Assembly: GCA_963966185.1 (NCBI GenBank)
Contig: CAWZYM010000350.1
Location: forward strand, 124,001 to 188,000
DNA length: 64,000 nt
DNA from: Rhabditoides inermis
Taxonomy: Eukaryota; Nematoda; Chromadorea; Rhabditida; Rhabditidae
Direction: 5' to 3'
The translations under genes and the position numbers were made by a program. The notes under the pieces were generated by a model that was not told where the DNA came from, searched no databases, and worked only from the letters and a program-made list of their open reading frames with translations. Below are positions 11,796-22,625 of this stretch, in pieces. Within the stretch, counting starts at the first letter, position 1, and each line of letters starts with the position of its first letter.

Positions 11796-11826
<31 letters not shown>

Positions 11827-11834
11827 GCACTCAC

Positions 11835-12224
11835 ACTTCCTGTCGCTGGCGAGTGGGTGGCGGGAGCGAGTGCCGCCCTGGCCTTGTCCTCTGCCTCCCG
11901 CTTCTACCTCTTCCGACGCTCCAACTGCTTCCGGCACGCCGTTCACTCGGCCTCGCGCGCATTTCTGGAGCGCACAATGCGCGTCACCCAGGCCAGAGCG
12001 ACCAGGTCAGCCGCTGCCACCATCAACAGGGTGACCTGCTGTGCGAGCCACTCTGTAACGGGCGGCGGTGAGAAAGAGAGGGAGAGAGGGGGGAGAGAGA
12101 AGACTCACCCTCTCGCTGTTCCACCACAACTTCCATTTGCGTCACGCCCATGTCCTCCATGTCCTTAGGAGCAGCGAGAGTGGCGGTGAACAGAGACGCG
12201 GTCGGCGAGTAAGACTGTCACTGC

Positions 12225-12277
<53 letters not shown>

Positions 12278-12458
12278 TATGCAAGTTTTGAGCAAGATGT
12301 CGATTTATTACAATATTGAATCGTTTGAATACGATATGATATCGACTGATTACGGTATGATAACGATTAACTATCGATTACAGAGCTACGTCCTGACTAC
12401 CATGAACATGAACAGTACGGCAATGATGAGCAAGACAAGCGTGTGCTTTGGTCTGTAA
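11835..12458 (-). pseudogene. Membrane/MSP gene, copy 3 (5' exons only)
   Basis: Only the first half of the gene survives. Exon 3 (from about 12058 to 11835) keeps the TM region but lost 12 bases near 11992 (four helix residues). Exon 2 ends at 12220. The signal exon remnant near 12400-12450 has lost its ATG (CAT became CTT on the plus strand) and about 30 bases including its donor. No MSP-like exon follows; the kinase fragment and then unrelated repeat sequence take its place. Confidence 0.55.
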
Positions 12459-12855
12459 GAGGGTTCTTAGCTACTCGGCAGACCCTAACGCATGTTTGGA
12501 TCTCTGCGCTCTCCGTGAAAGCACACTATTTCGTCTTCCACTCGCGTGTTCGAGCCTCTATAGTATCGATAGACCCAAACGGGAGCATTTGACCCTAACG
12601 AATCCCCATTACAATCCGAGCGATAGAGGGTTGTTAGAAGGTTGATAGAGGCTCGCCTCTGTTCGAGGCACCCTCTATCAACCTTCTATTACCCCTCTAT
12701 CGAGCCTCGAACGCGCTTCTATCAAGGTTCCTGTTTGGGTCTATCGATGCTGTAGAGGCTCGAACACGCGAGTGGAAAACGAAATAGTGTGCTTTCACGG
12801 AGAGCGCAGAGGTCGGAACAAGCGTTAGGCTCTACCGAGTAGCTAAGAACTCCCT
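12459..12855. mobile_element. Foldback MITE with 3-bp TAA target duplication
   Basis: A 397-bp insertion whose two halves are near-perfect inverted repeats (arms of roughly 130 bp sharing TTCTTAGCTACTCGG, CTCTGCGCTCTCCGTG and ACTCGCGTGTTCGAGCCTCT, with a second inner palindrome around 12630-12690). It is flanked by TAA at 12456-12458 and 12856-12858. The same site is empty in the other three modules (GTCTGTAACGTATT or GTCTATAACGTATT), which proves insertion. A 3-bp TAA/TTA duplication is typical of PIF/Harbinger elements; that assignment is inferred. No coding capacity. Confidence 0.85.
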
Positions 12856-12859
12856 TAAC

Positions 12860-13690
12860 GTATTACAGTAAGAAGTACGGTGCATTGAAGTAATGGAGTA
12901 GGGGAGTACGGTGCATACGGTAAGAATACAGTAACCTAACTAAACGTGTTTCTCGGCGCAAAGTTTGGGTTATGTTACGTATAGGTTATAGGTACAACTA
13001 TTTACAATCGCGAAATGAGCAGGTCGAGAGTAGGCTTGAGAAAAGGAGGGAGCGAAAAGGGGCGAAAAGAAAGAAAGCGAATAGTTGAGGAGGCATCTAA
13101 AGAGAAATGCGCTCGCAAAACGATAGAAAATGACGGCTGCAAACTACTTCCGTGAGACCGTCTCTAATTAGCATAAGCGAATTGAATGCCCCCTCGTGCA
13201 CCGCTCACAGAGTGCCGGCCGAATCAATCAATAATGCCCATCTGCCCCCTGTCGGTTGTGAGCACTCGCCACCCTCACAGAGAGCGCGCTCCGAATCCAC
13301 CCGCCCCGTGCGCGGCGAACCCCCGGCCACACACACTCACAGTGTGCGTGTCTCGAATCAATCGATAATGCACACTTGCCTACCGGCAGTGCGCCTTTTT
13401 TCGTCGCACCCCTCAGGGCGCGTACAAATCCAATGGAATCAATGTTCACACGTGGTGAACACATCTCGAAACGAACCGAATGAACCGATCGATAATCAAT
13501 CAATATCACTCTTCTAAACCACTGAATGGGAGATGAAATTAACCGTTTATTAATTTCATGTCGCTTACTTAGACACCCGAAATCCCATCACAAACAACAC
13601 TCACACACATCGTTCTTTCCACCACTGTCACAATACTCACCATCGACATTTCCTTGGTCTCAGTGCGTGTATGTCATTTTTTATAACACT
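12860..13690. repeat. Conserved upstream block, copy 3
   Basis: Matches the blocks at 2915, 9372 and 29610. The adjoining gene copy is dead, yet the block is as well preserved as the others, consistent with recent segmental duplication. Confidence 0.6.
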
Positions 13691-13807
13691 TGTCACAACA
13701 TTGTGACATCGTTGATGCTTTCATAATAACATTTCAGTTGTCCCACACATATGTCCCCCACTCCCGCCGCCGGCTGACCTCCTCCGTTCCGACCGATCCA
13801 GCCGATT

Positions 13808-15915
13808 TCAGGGGGTGAATTGGTCGGAAATGGATTGACGCTGGACTGAGATAAGAACGTGAAACTTGGCAGAGAGTACCGCAGGTGATAGGGAAGGTCT
13901 AGAAAAAAACCGCAAGTCGTTATCTTTTATTGTATTTTGATAGTATCTCAAAGCGCGCCTCACGAATGGGGTCCAGCTGGGGGGAGTGAGAGACAGGGAG
14001 AGAATAAGAGAGAGAAGATTCAGAAGAAACGAGTATACAGGGACGTTGTCCGGCCTTGTCCGAGTCTAGCGGTACCCATTTCATGATCTCTATCTAATTT
14101 CCGAGCACGTTTCGGACATGACAAGGTATCGGGTTACTGTATCTAGTACTGGTTTACTGTATATTGAAAGTCACAGATCCTCCCGGGAAGAAGTTTATGG
14201 GTCTTTCTAGACAGATTCAAGAGTTCGAAAAAAGCATTAGATTTCTACGGGGGTGTGATTTGATGCATATCAGTGATCATTTGCCCTCAGGGGGTAATTT
14301 TCAATTTTTTTTTCAATTCAACATTTATCCGGTATCGCATTATGTGATCATAACTCAAACATCAATTATTCACAGAGTAGCGCCGGGAAGCATAGGTATT
14401 CCATCTTGTCGCGTCGGTGTCCGCGGCCACGTTCTTCCATTCCTCCTCGAGGGTCCTTCTATTGGATGGGATCGTCTTCTTGAATTCATCACTCCATTGT
14501 AGGTGAGGGCGACCAGGTTTGCCCATATTTGGCGGCTTCCAATCGATCACTCGTCTCGTCCAGCGGTCGTCGTCGCAAGTCATTAGGCGGCGGGCGAACC
14601 TCCACTTCTTTGTCCTTGCTTCGCACAGCACGTCTCGTAATCCCGTCTGCCGTCGTATCTCCTTGCACGGAACCTTGTCCAGTAAAGTCAGTCCGAGCAT
14701 CTTTCTTTCCATTCTCCTTTGAACAGTCCTCAGCTTCTGTAGATCTTCTCTTCGAAGACTCCAAGTCTCGGCAGCGTAGGTGAGCGCGGGTAGAACTGCC
14801 ATCCGAAACACTTTCCTTCGCAATCGCATCGGTGCGCTCTTCAGCATCAAGAACTGGCCATGGCGGAAGAAAGCGCCCCAGCCAGCCTGTACTCTCCTCG
14901 TCACTTCCACTCGGTCGTGAATTGGCCGGAAATGGATTGAGGCCCAGGAAGTGACTGGAGTGAGATAAGAACGTGAAACTTGGCAGAGAGTACCGCAGGT
15001 GATAGGGAAGGTCTAGGAAAAAACCGCAAGTCGTTATCTTTTATTGTATTTTGATAGTATCTCAAAGCGCGCCTCACGAATGGGGTCCAGCTGGGGGGAG
15101 TGAGAGACAGGGAGAGAATAAGAGAGAGAAGATTCAGAAGAAACGAGTATACAGGGACGTTGTCCGGCCTTGTCCGAGTCTAGCGGTACCCATTTCATGA
15201 TCTCTATCTAATTTCCGAGCACGTTTCGGACATGACAAGGTATCGGGTTACTGTATCTAGTACTGGTTTACTGTATATTGAAAGTCACAGATCCTCCCGG
15301 GAAGAAGTTTATGGGTCTTTCTAGACAGATTCAAGAGTTCGAAAAAAGCATTAGATTTCTACGGGGGTGTGATTTGATGCATATCAGTGATCATTTGCCC
15401 TCAGGGGGTAAATTGGCCGGAAATGGATTGAGGCCCAGGAAGTGACTGGAGTGAGATTAGAACGTGAAACTTGGCAGAGAGTACCGCAAAGTGATAGGGA
15501 AGGTCTAGGAGGAAACCGCATGTTGTTATCTTTTCTTTTATTCAAATCGTATCTTAAAGCGCACCTCACAAATGGGGTCCGGCTGGGGGGGAGTGAGAGA
15601 CAGGAAGAGAAGGAGAGAGAGAATATTTAGAGGAAAAGAGTATACAGGGACCTTGTCCGGCCCTGTCCGAGTCTAGCGGTACTCATTTCTTGATCTCTAT
15701 CTAATTTCCGGGCACGTTTCGGACATGACAAGGTATCGGGTTACTGTATCTAGTACTGGTTTACTGTATATTGAAAGTCACAGATCCTCCCGCGAATGGG
15801 TCTGTGAATGTTTCTAGAAAGATTCAGGAGTGGTGAGTTCGAAGAAAGCATCTAATTTCTACGGGGGTGTGATTTGATACATTCCAGGGATCATTTGCTC
15901 TCAGAGGGAGAATTG
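13808..15915. repeat. Tandem 0.5-kb repeat (three units) split by an RTE fragment
   Basis: Units are about 13808-14300, 14917-15415 and 15416-15915. The first two are nearly identical over about 490 bp (same AAAAAACCGCAAGTCGTTAT text), so their duplication is very recent. Each begins GAATTGGNCGGAAATGG and ends with a CCCTCAGGGGG box, followed by the next unit. The RTE fragment lies exactly at the boundary of units 1 and 2. No coding potential. Confidence 0.8.
14300..14915 (-). mobile_element. 5'-truncated RTE-type retrotransposon (end of RT ORF)
   Basis: The minus-strand frame 14910-14362 codes for the last 182 residues of an RTE-clade reverse transcriptase ORF. It has LPALTYAAETW, RRMERKMLG, KVPCKEIRRQTG, RWTRRVIDWKP and GRPHLQWSDEFK, in the usual RTE C-terminal order. 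The frame is open to its stop. The 3' end lies near 14300 with an A/T-rich tail (plus-strand TTCAATTTTTTTTTCAATTC). 5' truncation is usual for target-primed insertion. The RT catalytic domain is missing. Confidence 0.85.
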
Positions 15916-16442
15916 GCCGGAAATGGTTCCGGCTATATCCGATGAGTGGGATGAGATATATGGCTAAAATTAAAAATGTAGTGTTGTGACATGGTCTAGA
16001 AATTCTCTGCAAAAACCATACATCGCTAACATTTTCCAAAAAAATTGCATACTTGCATCAACGACATAATGAGAGGGTGTGGAAAGGGAGGGTGAGAGGA
16101 GGGGAGAGAAGGATACGGTAGGGATAGAGTATGATGGTGAGTGACCGGGTGCAAATAAGGACTTATTTTCAAGATAGGGAAACAATAGGAAATTAGTATG
16201 ATGGTGAGCGGCCAGATGATAGTGAGGGGCCACTTTCGTGGTGGGAGTGTTTATTTGCCCTCCGAGGACTGGGGCCTGGGCGCCTGGGGCATGAGAGAGA
16301 CCGACTGAGATGACGAGTGAGTGCAGACTCTAGTTAGCAAATGCGAGGTAGTCTGTGTGAATGTCGCCTCGGGGTATGAGACGATAATTACAGTTTAAAC
16401 AGTACATAACTGAGATCATTCATTCGATCCATCACTCTTACC

Positions 16443-18475
16443 ATGGTTCGCCCACCGGTCAAGTACGTCGCTGGTCACTTGCCGCTTCACCCCACACCGT
16501 CGGTTGCGAAATGTGCTGGCACTCCCCAAGAACGTTTCGAGTACGTGACCAAGGGTGTGGCCGTGGACGTAGAAGAACGCACGCGTTCGTTCACCTGTTC
16601 GAGAGGCACGAGATGGTGTACACGGACGAGACGCATTCTGTCGCAGCCTTCAACAACCGCCTGAAGAACTTCAAGAAGTTCTGGAAGTATCTGGGAATGC
16701 AGTGAGTACATTGTGTCTTTTTAAAATGGTCATCGTTGCGTTGCAGTGGTTGGTGTCGGTTCCAGTTCGACTACTCCTCGTATGTGACGAAGTACATTGA
16801 AGAATCAATCACAGCTCCGGTCGGTTTATAGTTTATACGTTCTCTTGTTACTGTAATAATTATAGGCCGCCGCGCGTCAGACAACAGAAAAAGAGGCGGA
16901 AGATCCGCTACAGCGACTACCGCACGTGCTACAAGTACTTCTGCAGCGACACGGTGCACAACGCGGTAGGTATGAGTGACGATGAATAGTGACTAATGTA
17001 TGATTCAGGTGCTCTGCACTATGGCGAAGTGGGAGGTCGAGTCAAGCATCTCTGCGCCCGACCACAACGCAATCAACTCCTACTTGCTCGTCACACCTTT
17101 GCTCATGAACGGGCAGCGTACGGAGGTATGGATTTTGACATGTGCTTGTATTCTGTAGAGGTGGTATCAAAGCTTGTACCATGCAGGGTGGTATACGTTA
17201 TACTAGCCAGGGGTTTATATTTACCGTATCAAAGTGGTATGAAGATATAAAAAGATAATTGCAGGGAATCTATCACATAAATGCCAGATGGCTTTTCGAA
17301 GAAGTGAAGGAGCTATTCAAGAACCAAGATGTGTACTTGATCCCATCCAAGCACAACAAGACGCGAAACCGTGGACTGTTCGTGAGATGCAACTGCAAGA
17401 TACTGGAGCTACTGAGAGTAAGTATTCTCTCCTTTTTCAGTTCTTCTTTGCACATATCCGTTTATGTGTTTGTATTGCAGCGGTACGTGAACATGAACAT
17501 CAAAACGAAGAAGCGAAGGGCAGGTGGTGGCGTAGAGTTTATGCTCACAAATAGTGACGGAGGGATGCTGAACAAGGCGTCGGCTATGGTGAGTATTTTT
17601 GTTACTGAAGGCGTATCTGGTTGGTAAATATGAGGTAAGTCATCGAATTGTTGATCGAAAACACGTATTACGATTGTTCAGCTTGTACGCAGACGATACT
17701 ACGAATACGCTCCGCCTGGAGAAGCATCTGCTAAGCTAGTCCAGTGAGTTTGTAGGGAAACGGGGTAGAGAAAAAAGAGACATTTTGTAGGAAAACGGAA
17801 CTCACACTCCGAGACAAGAACAAGAAACACCAGGATACGGTAAAAGTTGTGTACGAACGCAACTACTGACGCCGCACTCGCTACACCTTTCGCATGCCGT
17901 GAGCCTGTTGTCGGACAGATCATCAAGGAGAGTCTGCAGACGGACGCTATGCCACAACAGGTTAGAGAGAGAGAGGGGGGAGAGGGAGAGAGGGAGAAAG
18001 AGAGAGAGGGGGAAAAGGAAAGGCGAACTATTCTTCATTTCAGGCAGACAAGATGTTACTCGGAAAAGGGACGGGTCTGGGAGCGCCGAGGAATACGACT
18101 CAAGTGAGAAACAAGAAGGCGCGCGAAACTCGTAAGCAGAAACCGTACAGAGATGTGCTCTTCAACTCGATGGAGATGAATCCAGTCTTACAGGTACGAA
18201 ATGTTTACATGCGTCTAGTTCAGAAAGTTATAGTTCTAGTTCAGGTTCTCGCCTTCGTGTACGGACAACGTGTCAGCGGCAAGAGGCAGCTCATGGTCTA
18301 CCGCAACCGTTCCGGTCACGGTTACCCGCTGTGGTCCGGAGTCGTCCACGATAAGGAGTTTGAGAAGTGCGATCCCGAACTGGTGCGTCTGTGGGTGCGC
18401 CAGCCCGGTGACAATGTCCCTCTGTCCGACAGTAGCCTCTACCGTAAGATTTTCTGCCCTCCCCCCCGCAAGTAG
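16443..18475 (+). pseudogene. MULE-like gene, copy C, with replaced 3' end
   Basis: The 5' half matches copies B and D: ATG at 16443 (MVRPPVKYVAGHLPL), FEYVTKGVAVDVEER, then after a frame change HLFERHEMVYTDETHS. It has exons missing in copy B: WLFEEVKELFKNQDVY with KHNKTRNRGLFV (about 17265-17420) and MNIKTKKRRAGGGVEF (about 17480-17590). After the exon ending NPVLQ (18192), the catalytic exons are absent. An unrelated 3' exon follows (about 18240-18475), reading FVYGQRVSG, MVYRNRSGHG, CDPELVRLWVRQPGD, SSLYRKIFCPPPRK and stop. That segment is not recognised. It is followed by an AATAAA near 18548. Confidence 0.5.
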
Positions 18476-18704
18476 TGCTTCTTTCATTCGTTCAGTGCTC
18501 CTTTTATTGGTACCATTGTTTGTGCTTGTATCATATATGTTGCACATAATAAATATATTCACAGAACTGTCCGATACCTTTAGGCTCACTCATGTACTAG
18601 TATGCGATGCATCGAGTTGAGTATCGAGTTAGGCTAAGGGCAGAGAGAGAGAGAGAGAGGTCATTCAGAAAACCCCCGAAACCCTTAGGCATACAAGGAG
18701 TGTC

Positions 18705-19495
18705 GTTTAGGTCACAGAAGCCGATGGTGACCAAACTGATATCAGAGATACCCTAGGAGATCACTAGTCGAAAACCGTTTTCAAATCCACAGGACCGGCC
18801 ATACGTTTCGAGATATTTACGTTTCAAATTTTGGAGCTAAACCGTGTGGATTGCTTTTGCGGTCTGTCACTCCATTCGCGCGAGCTGTGAATAGCGGCGG
18901 TGGCCTAGTGAATAGAGCGGCTGTCTGTCAAGCGGCAAGCTGTGGGTTCGCTCTCCGGATATGCTTTTCATTTTGCCGAGTCTTCCCGGACTTGTACTTT
19001 TTTGTTCGAGTGATTGGAGTCACGCATGGTGAGGGGATCATGTGGAAACCTTCGTCAGTGTTATTTTTCGAATTTTTTGAAATTAATTTAAAAGAACGCA
19101 AACATTTTGTAATGAGCCCTCAACAAGACAAATGACCGTTCGATTTGAAAAAAAAGAAGATGATGGGAGTTTTCTACCAACTACCCAATCCCCACCAAAA
19201 TTACAAGTCCGGAAAGAATCGGCAAAATAAAAAAGCATATCCGGAGAGCGAACCCACAACCTGCCACTTGACAGACAGCCGCTCTATCCACTAGGCCACC
19301 GCCGCTGTTTGACAGCTCGCGCGAATGGAGTGACAAACCGCAAAAGCAATCCACACAGTTTAGCTCCAAAATTTGAAACGTAAATACCGCGAAACGTATA
19401 GCCGGTCATGTGGATTTGAAAACGGTTTTCAACTAGTGACCTCCTAGGGTATCTCTGATATCAGTTTGGTCACCATCGACTTCTGTGACCTGAAC
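18705..19495. mobile_element. Foldback element with tRNA-like arms
   Basis: Two inverted arms, 18705-18995 and 19202-19495 (about 290 bp, highly similar), flank a 206-bp AT-rich loop. Each arm holds a tRNA-like unit with RNA polymerase III box motifs. On the left arm the A-box-like TGGCCTAGTGAATAG is at 18901 and the B-box-like GGGTTCGCTCTCC at 18944-18956. The right arm carries them inverted (near 19300 and 19243). The termini are GTTTAGGTCACAGAAG and its complement. A diverged single arm occurs at 44876-45050. The right end abuts the 5' hairpin of the LINE at 19496. Confidence 0.75.
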
Positions 19496-19566
19496 GAAGA
19501 ACGAAAGGATTCCCTTTCGTTCTTCTCTCGTGGCCGGTCGCCTCCCGTGGCCGTCGTCTATCTACG

Positions 19567-20361
19567 ATGGCGGGCAATGAAGTCACAGTCGACGCCCAAC
19601 AATATCAGATGATGAAGGACCTGATCGCAAAGCAGCAGGAGACGATCACCGCGCAACAGGGTACGATTACTGGTCAGCAGGCTATGCTCGCCAAGCTGAC
19701 ATCAATGCTCGAAGCCAAGATCGATATTCAATCGATATCAACGGCACCAGTGCAGCAGCGCATCAACAAGTACGACCCGTTCAATCTGGAGGAGGTCAAG
19801 AAGCGCATTCCGCGCGACGTCAAGTTCGAGGAGTACGTGCAGTCTGGGAAGCTGAAGGAGGAGCGTGACAAGGAAGGCAAGGATGCTCGTTGTGTTATTA
19901 TTGGTCTCGAAGAGAAGGAAGGAGAAACGGAGGAGACGCTCACCGCGCTAGTCAAGAAGACCGTCATTGAAGCTGGACTTGGAGAGGACCTCGTGCTCAA
20001 GGCATTCCGCCCGGATGTTAAGATCGGACCCGGATATCGGCCGGTGAAGGTGTCGCTGAGAGACGCGGATGCGACTCGCCGTGTTCGTGCAGCTCTCGGA
20101 CGTGCAGGGGTCGGACGATTCGTGCGTGCTGATCTCACTTGGATGGAGAGGCAGCGGGATAAACAGCTTAGACATTATGTTTCTAATGTGAATGATGATT
20201 GTGGTGGTTACAGGTACTGTGTGCGGGATATGGAGGTGGGACTGGCTGGACGCGGGCGGTTCAAGGCAAGCGCGCTCGCTCGGCAGCAGACCTCGGCGGG
20301 CAAGGAAGCTGGAGGTGTGGGGGTGGGGGAGACTGATGCGGTGATACCAGTCAATGAATAG
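19567..20361 (+). CDS. LINE ORF1 protein (nucleic-acid-binding type, inferred)
   Basis: A 264-residue open frame with ATG at 19567. The N-terminus is a Gln-rich coiled coil (QQYQMMKDLIAKQQETITAQ) fitting ORF1 multimerisation. The middle (about residues 105-200) resembles the RRM-like region of LINE ORF1 proteins: CVIIGLEEKEGETEE, PVKVSLRDADATRRVRAA. The C-terminus is basic and Gly-rich. No CCHC knuckle is visible. Its stop codon overlaps the ORF2 start by 8 bases (ATGAATAG, 20354-20361). Position and context, not a clear signature, define it as ORF1. Confidence 0.7.
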   Translation: MAGNEVTVDAQQYQMMKDLIAKQQETITAQQGTITGQQAMLAKLTSMLEAKIDIQSISTAPVQQRINKYDPFNLEEVKKRIPRDVKFEEYVQSGKLKEERDKEGKDARCVIIGLEEKEGETEETLTALVKKTVIEAGLGEDLVLKAFRPDVKIGPGYRPVKVSLRDADATRRVRAALGRAGVGRFVRADLTWMERQRDKQLRHYVSNVNDDCGGYRYCVRDMEVGLAGRGRFKASALARQQTSAGKEAGGVGVGETDAVIPVNE

Positions 20362-22153
20362 TATCTCTCGCGATGAACTAAGCATCTCAATAAGTAATAC
20401 TCGTTCTCTCAATAATCAATCAATGCTATCTTTTTCGCACCACTTTTCTATCAATCCCCACCAAGTATCTATAATCACTGAGACTTGGCTTGATCCCAAA
20501 GATTCGGTTCCAGCTTTTTCTAATAGAACTTCCTACTCGGTTTCTCGTTCACATAAGGGTGGTGGAGATGTTTTAATATCGGCTCCAAATTTATTTCGAA
20601 GTAAACTAGTGAAGCAGTACTCGTGCCGCTCTTTCGATGCGGTCTGTGTCACCATCGGGTACAGCGCAAAAGATATGACCATCATAGGCGTGTATCGGCC
20701 ACCTGGGTCCGACCCCGACTTTGTTGCGTCATTCGAAAGATTTGTGGGTTCTCTCACAATTTGCGGTTTCCTCCTAATAGGGGGAGATCTCAATTATCCT
20801 GACGTGAATTGGCAAACCCTCCACGCTATGACAAGTCACTCCCGAAACTTCCTGACTTTATGCAGCACTCTCGGTTTATTCCAACTCGTAAATTTCCCAA
20901 CTCGTCATCAAAACACACTAGACCTTATTTTGACAGATGACAAACAGCTTCTCTCGAATTTGCGTCCCGGAATTGCATTTAGCGACCATCTCATGGTGGA
21001 AGCGGACTTCCGTTGTTTTGATTTGCCTGCGCGACGCTCACCCACTATCGCTCGTGATTTCCGGAAAGCTGACTATGCTGCGATGGAATCAGACTTGAGT
21101 ACCGTCAACTGGTTTTCATTGTTTCATAATTGCGACATCAACGAAATGTACAGCAAGTTCTGCGATAAAGTTAATTCGAGTGTTTCCCTCAGAGTACCAA
21201 GGATTACTAGACAACAATGCGAGTTTCCGGAATGGCTAAGTAGACTGAAACAGAGGGTTAGACGTGCTTACATCAAGCAAAAAAGTACTGGCACACAGGA
21301 TGATCAGAACATATACAAGTCTCTTCTTCGAGAGTATAGAGAGAGTCTAGCTATGTGCATTGGTAATAGGGAGAGGGATATCTTGAGGTCCAAAAACTCA
21401 GTACAATATTGGCAGTACGTGAAGAACAAGATGGCGCCTCCTCAACCGATTCCATCCCTGGTTGACTCCTCCGGTCGAGTTGTGGAGGATGATGGAGAAA
21501 GAGCCACTCTTTTCAATGAATATTTTGCTACCGTACTCACAGTCGATGATCAAGCCCCTTTCGATCCTCAAATCAACACTCCTTCACTCCAATGCAAAAC
21601 ATAGATGTTTCTCCTCATATTGTTTACGAGTACCTAAAACGATCTAAGCGCAAACTGAGTTGTGGACCTGATGATATCCCCTCTATTCTACTACAATCAC
21701 TTGCTGTGGTTCTTGCTTTACCTCTCTCTTTGATATTTAGTGAAAGTCTGAGATCTGGTATTGTGCCTGATATATGGAAGAAGAGCACTGTAGTTCCGGT
21801 TTTTAAGAAAGGGGATCACTCGAATTGCTCGAACTACCGACCTATATCACTAACTTGCTGTACATGTCGCGTTTTGGAACGAATCATTGTCTATGAAATG
21901 CGTAAATATCTCTGGAGACAAAATTTGATATCACCACCAGCGCAGCATGGATTCCTAAACGGGAGAAGCTGTACAACAAATATGCTTGAATTTGTCGGAT
22001 ATGTATCTTCTAAATTAGCGAGTAAAATAAACATTGATTGTATTTATCTAGACGTAAGCAAAGCATTCGACACGGTATGTAATCGCCGACTTCTCATACT
22101 TTGTGAACGTTATGGTCTGAACCGAGATGTGCTGCAATGGCTAAATTGCTATC
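20354..22153 (+). pseudogene. LINE ORF2: endonuclease and partial reverse transcriptase (frameshifted)
   Basis: It begins at the ATG overlapping the ORF1 stop. The endonuclease domain covers the first 225 residues with ITETWLD, GVYRPPGS, LLIGGDLNYPDVNW and FSDHLMVE, so the catalytic Glu, Asp/Asn and SDH residues are kept. The first frame ends at 21604; a frameshift around 21592-21604 moves to a second frame carrying the RT start: VVPVFKKGD, NYRPISLTCC, AQHGFLNGRSC and the first RT catalytic block (IYLDVSKAFDTV). The YADD block and everything after it are missing because of the rearrangement near 22154. The order of motifs fits the CR1/jockey group. Confidence 0.82.
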
Positions 22154-22625
22154 TGAGATGTGCTGCAATGGCTAAATTGCTATCTAAATTGCTATCTCAC
22201 CATACATCGCTAACAATTTCCGAAAAAAAATTGCATACTTGCATCTAGGACATAACGAGAGGGTGTGGAAAGGGAGGGTGAGAGGAGGGGAGAGAAGGAT
22301 ACGGTAGGGATAGAGTATGATGGTGAGTGACCGGGTGCAAATAAGGACCTATTTTCAAGATAGGGAAACATTAGGAAATGAGTATGATAGTGAGCAGCCA
22401 GATGATAGTGAGGGGCCACTTTCGTGGTGGGAGTGTTTATTTGCCCTCCGAGGACTGGGGCACTGGGCTTGGGGAATGAGAGAGGCCGACTGAGACAGAA
22501 CGAGTGAGTGCAGACTCTAGTTAGCAAATGCGAGGTAGTCTGTGTGAATGTCGCCTCGGGGTATGAGACGATAATTACAGTTTAAACAGTACATAACTGA
22601 GACCACTCATTCGATCCATCACTCC

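Larger units (their letters stand above)
19496..22199 (+). mobile_element. CR1/jockey-like LINE, 3'-truncated
   Basis: A non-LTR retrotransposon with a short 5' region, ORF1, an overlapping ORF2 with APE-type endonuclease and reverse transcriptase, and no 3' end. The 5' region starts with a 13-bp perfect hairpin (19496-19508 with 19513-19525). The RT breaks off after the first catalytic block. The sequence then joins the upstream flank of MULE copy D through a 31-bp direct duplication (22124-22185). Truncation at the 3' side is unlike normal LINE insertion and points to a later rearrangement. Confidence 0.8.

Noticed and set aside
18895..18960. A true tRNA gene
   Set aside because: A- and B-box motifs are present but no seven-base acceptor stem or regular anticodon arm could be folded.
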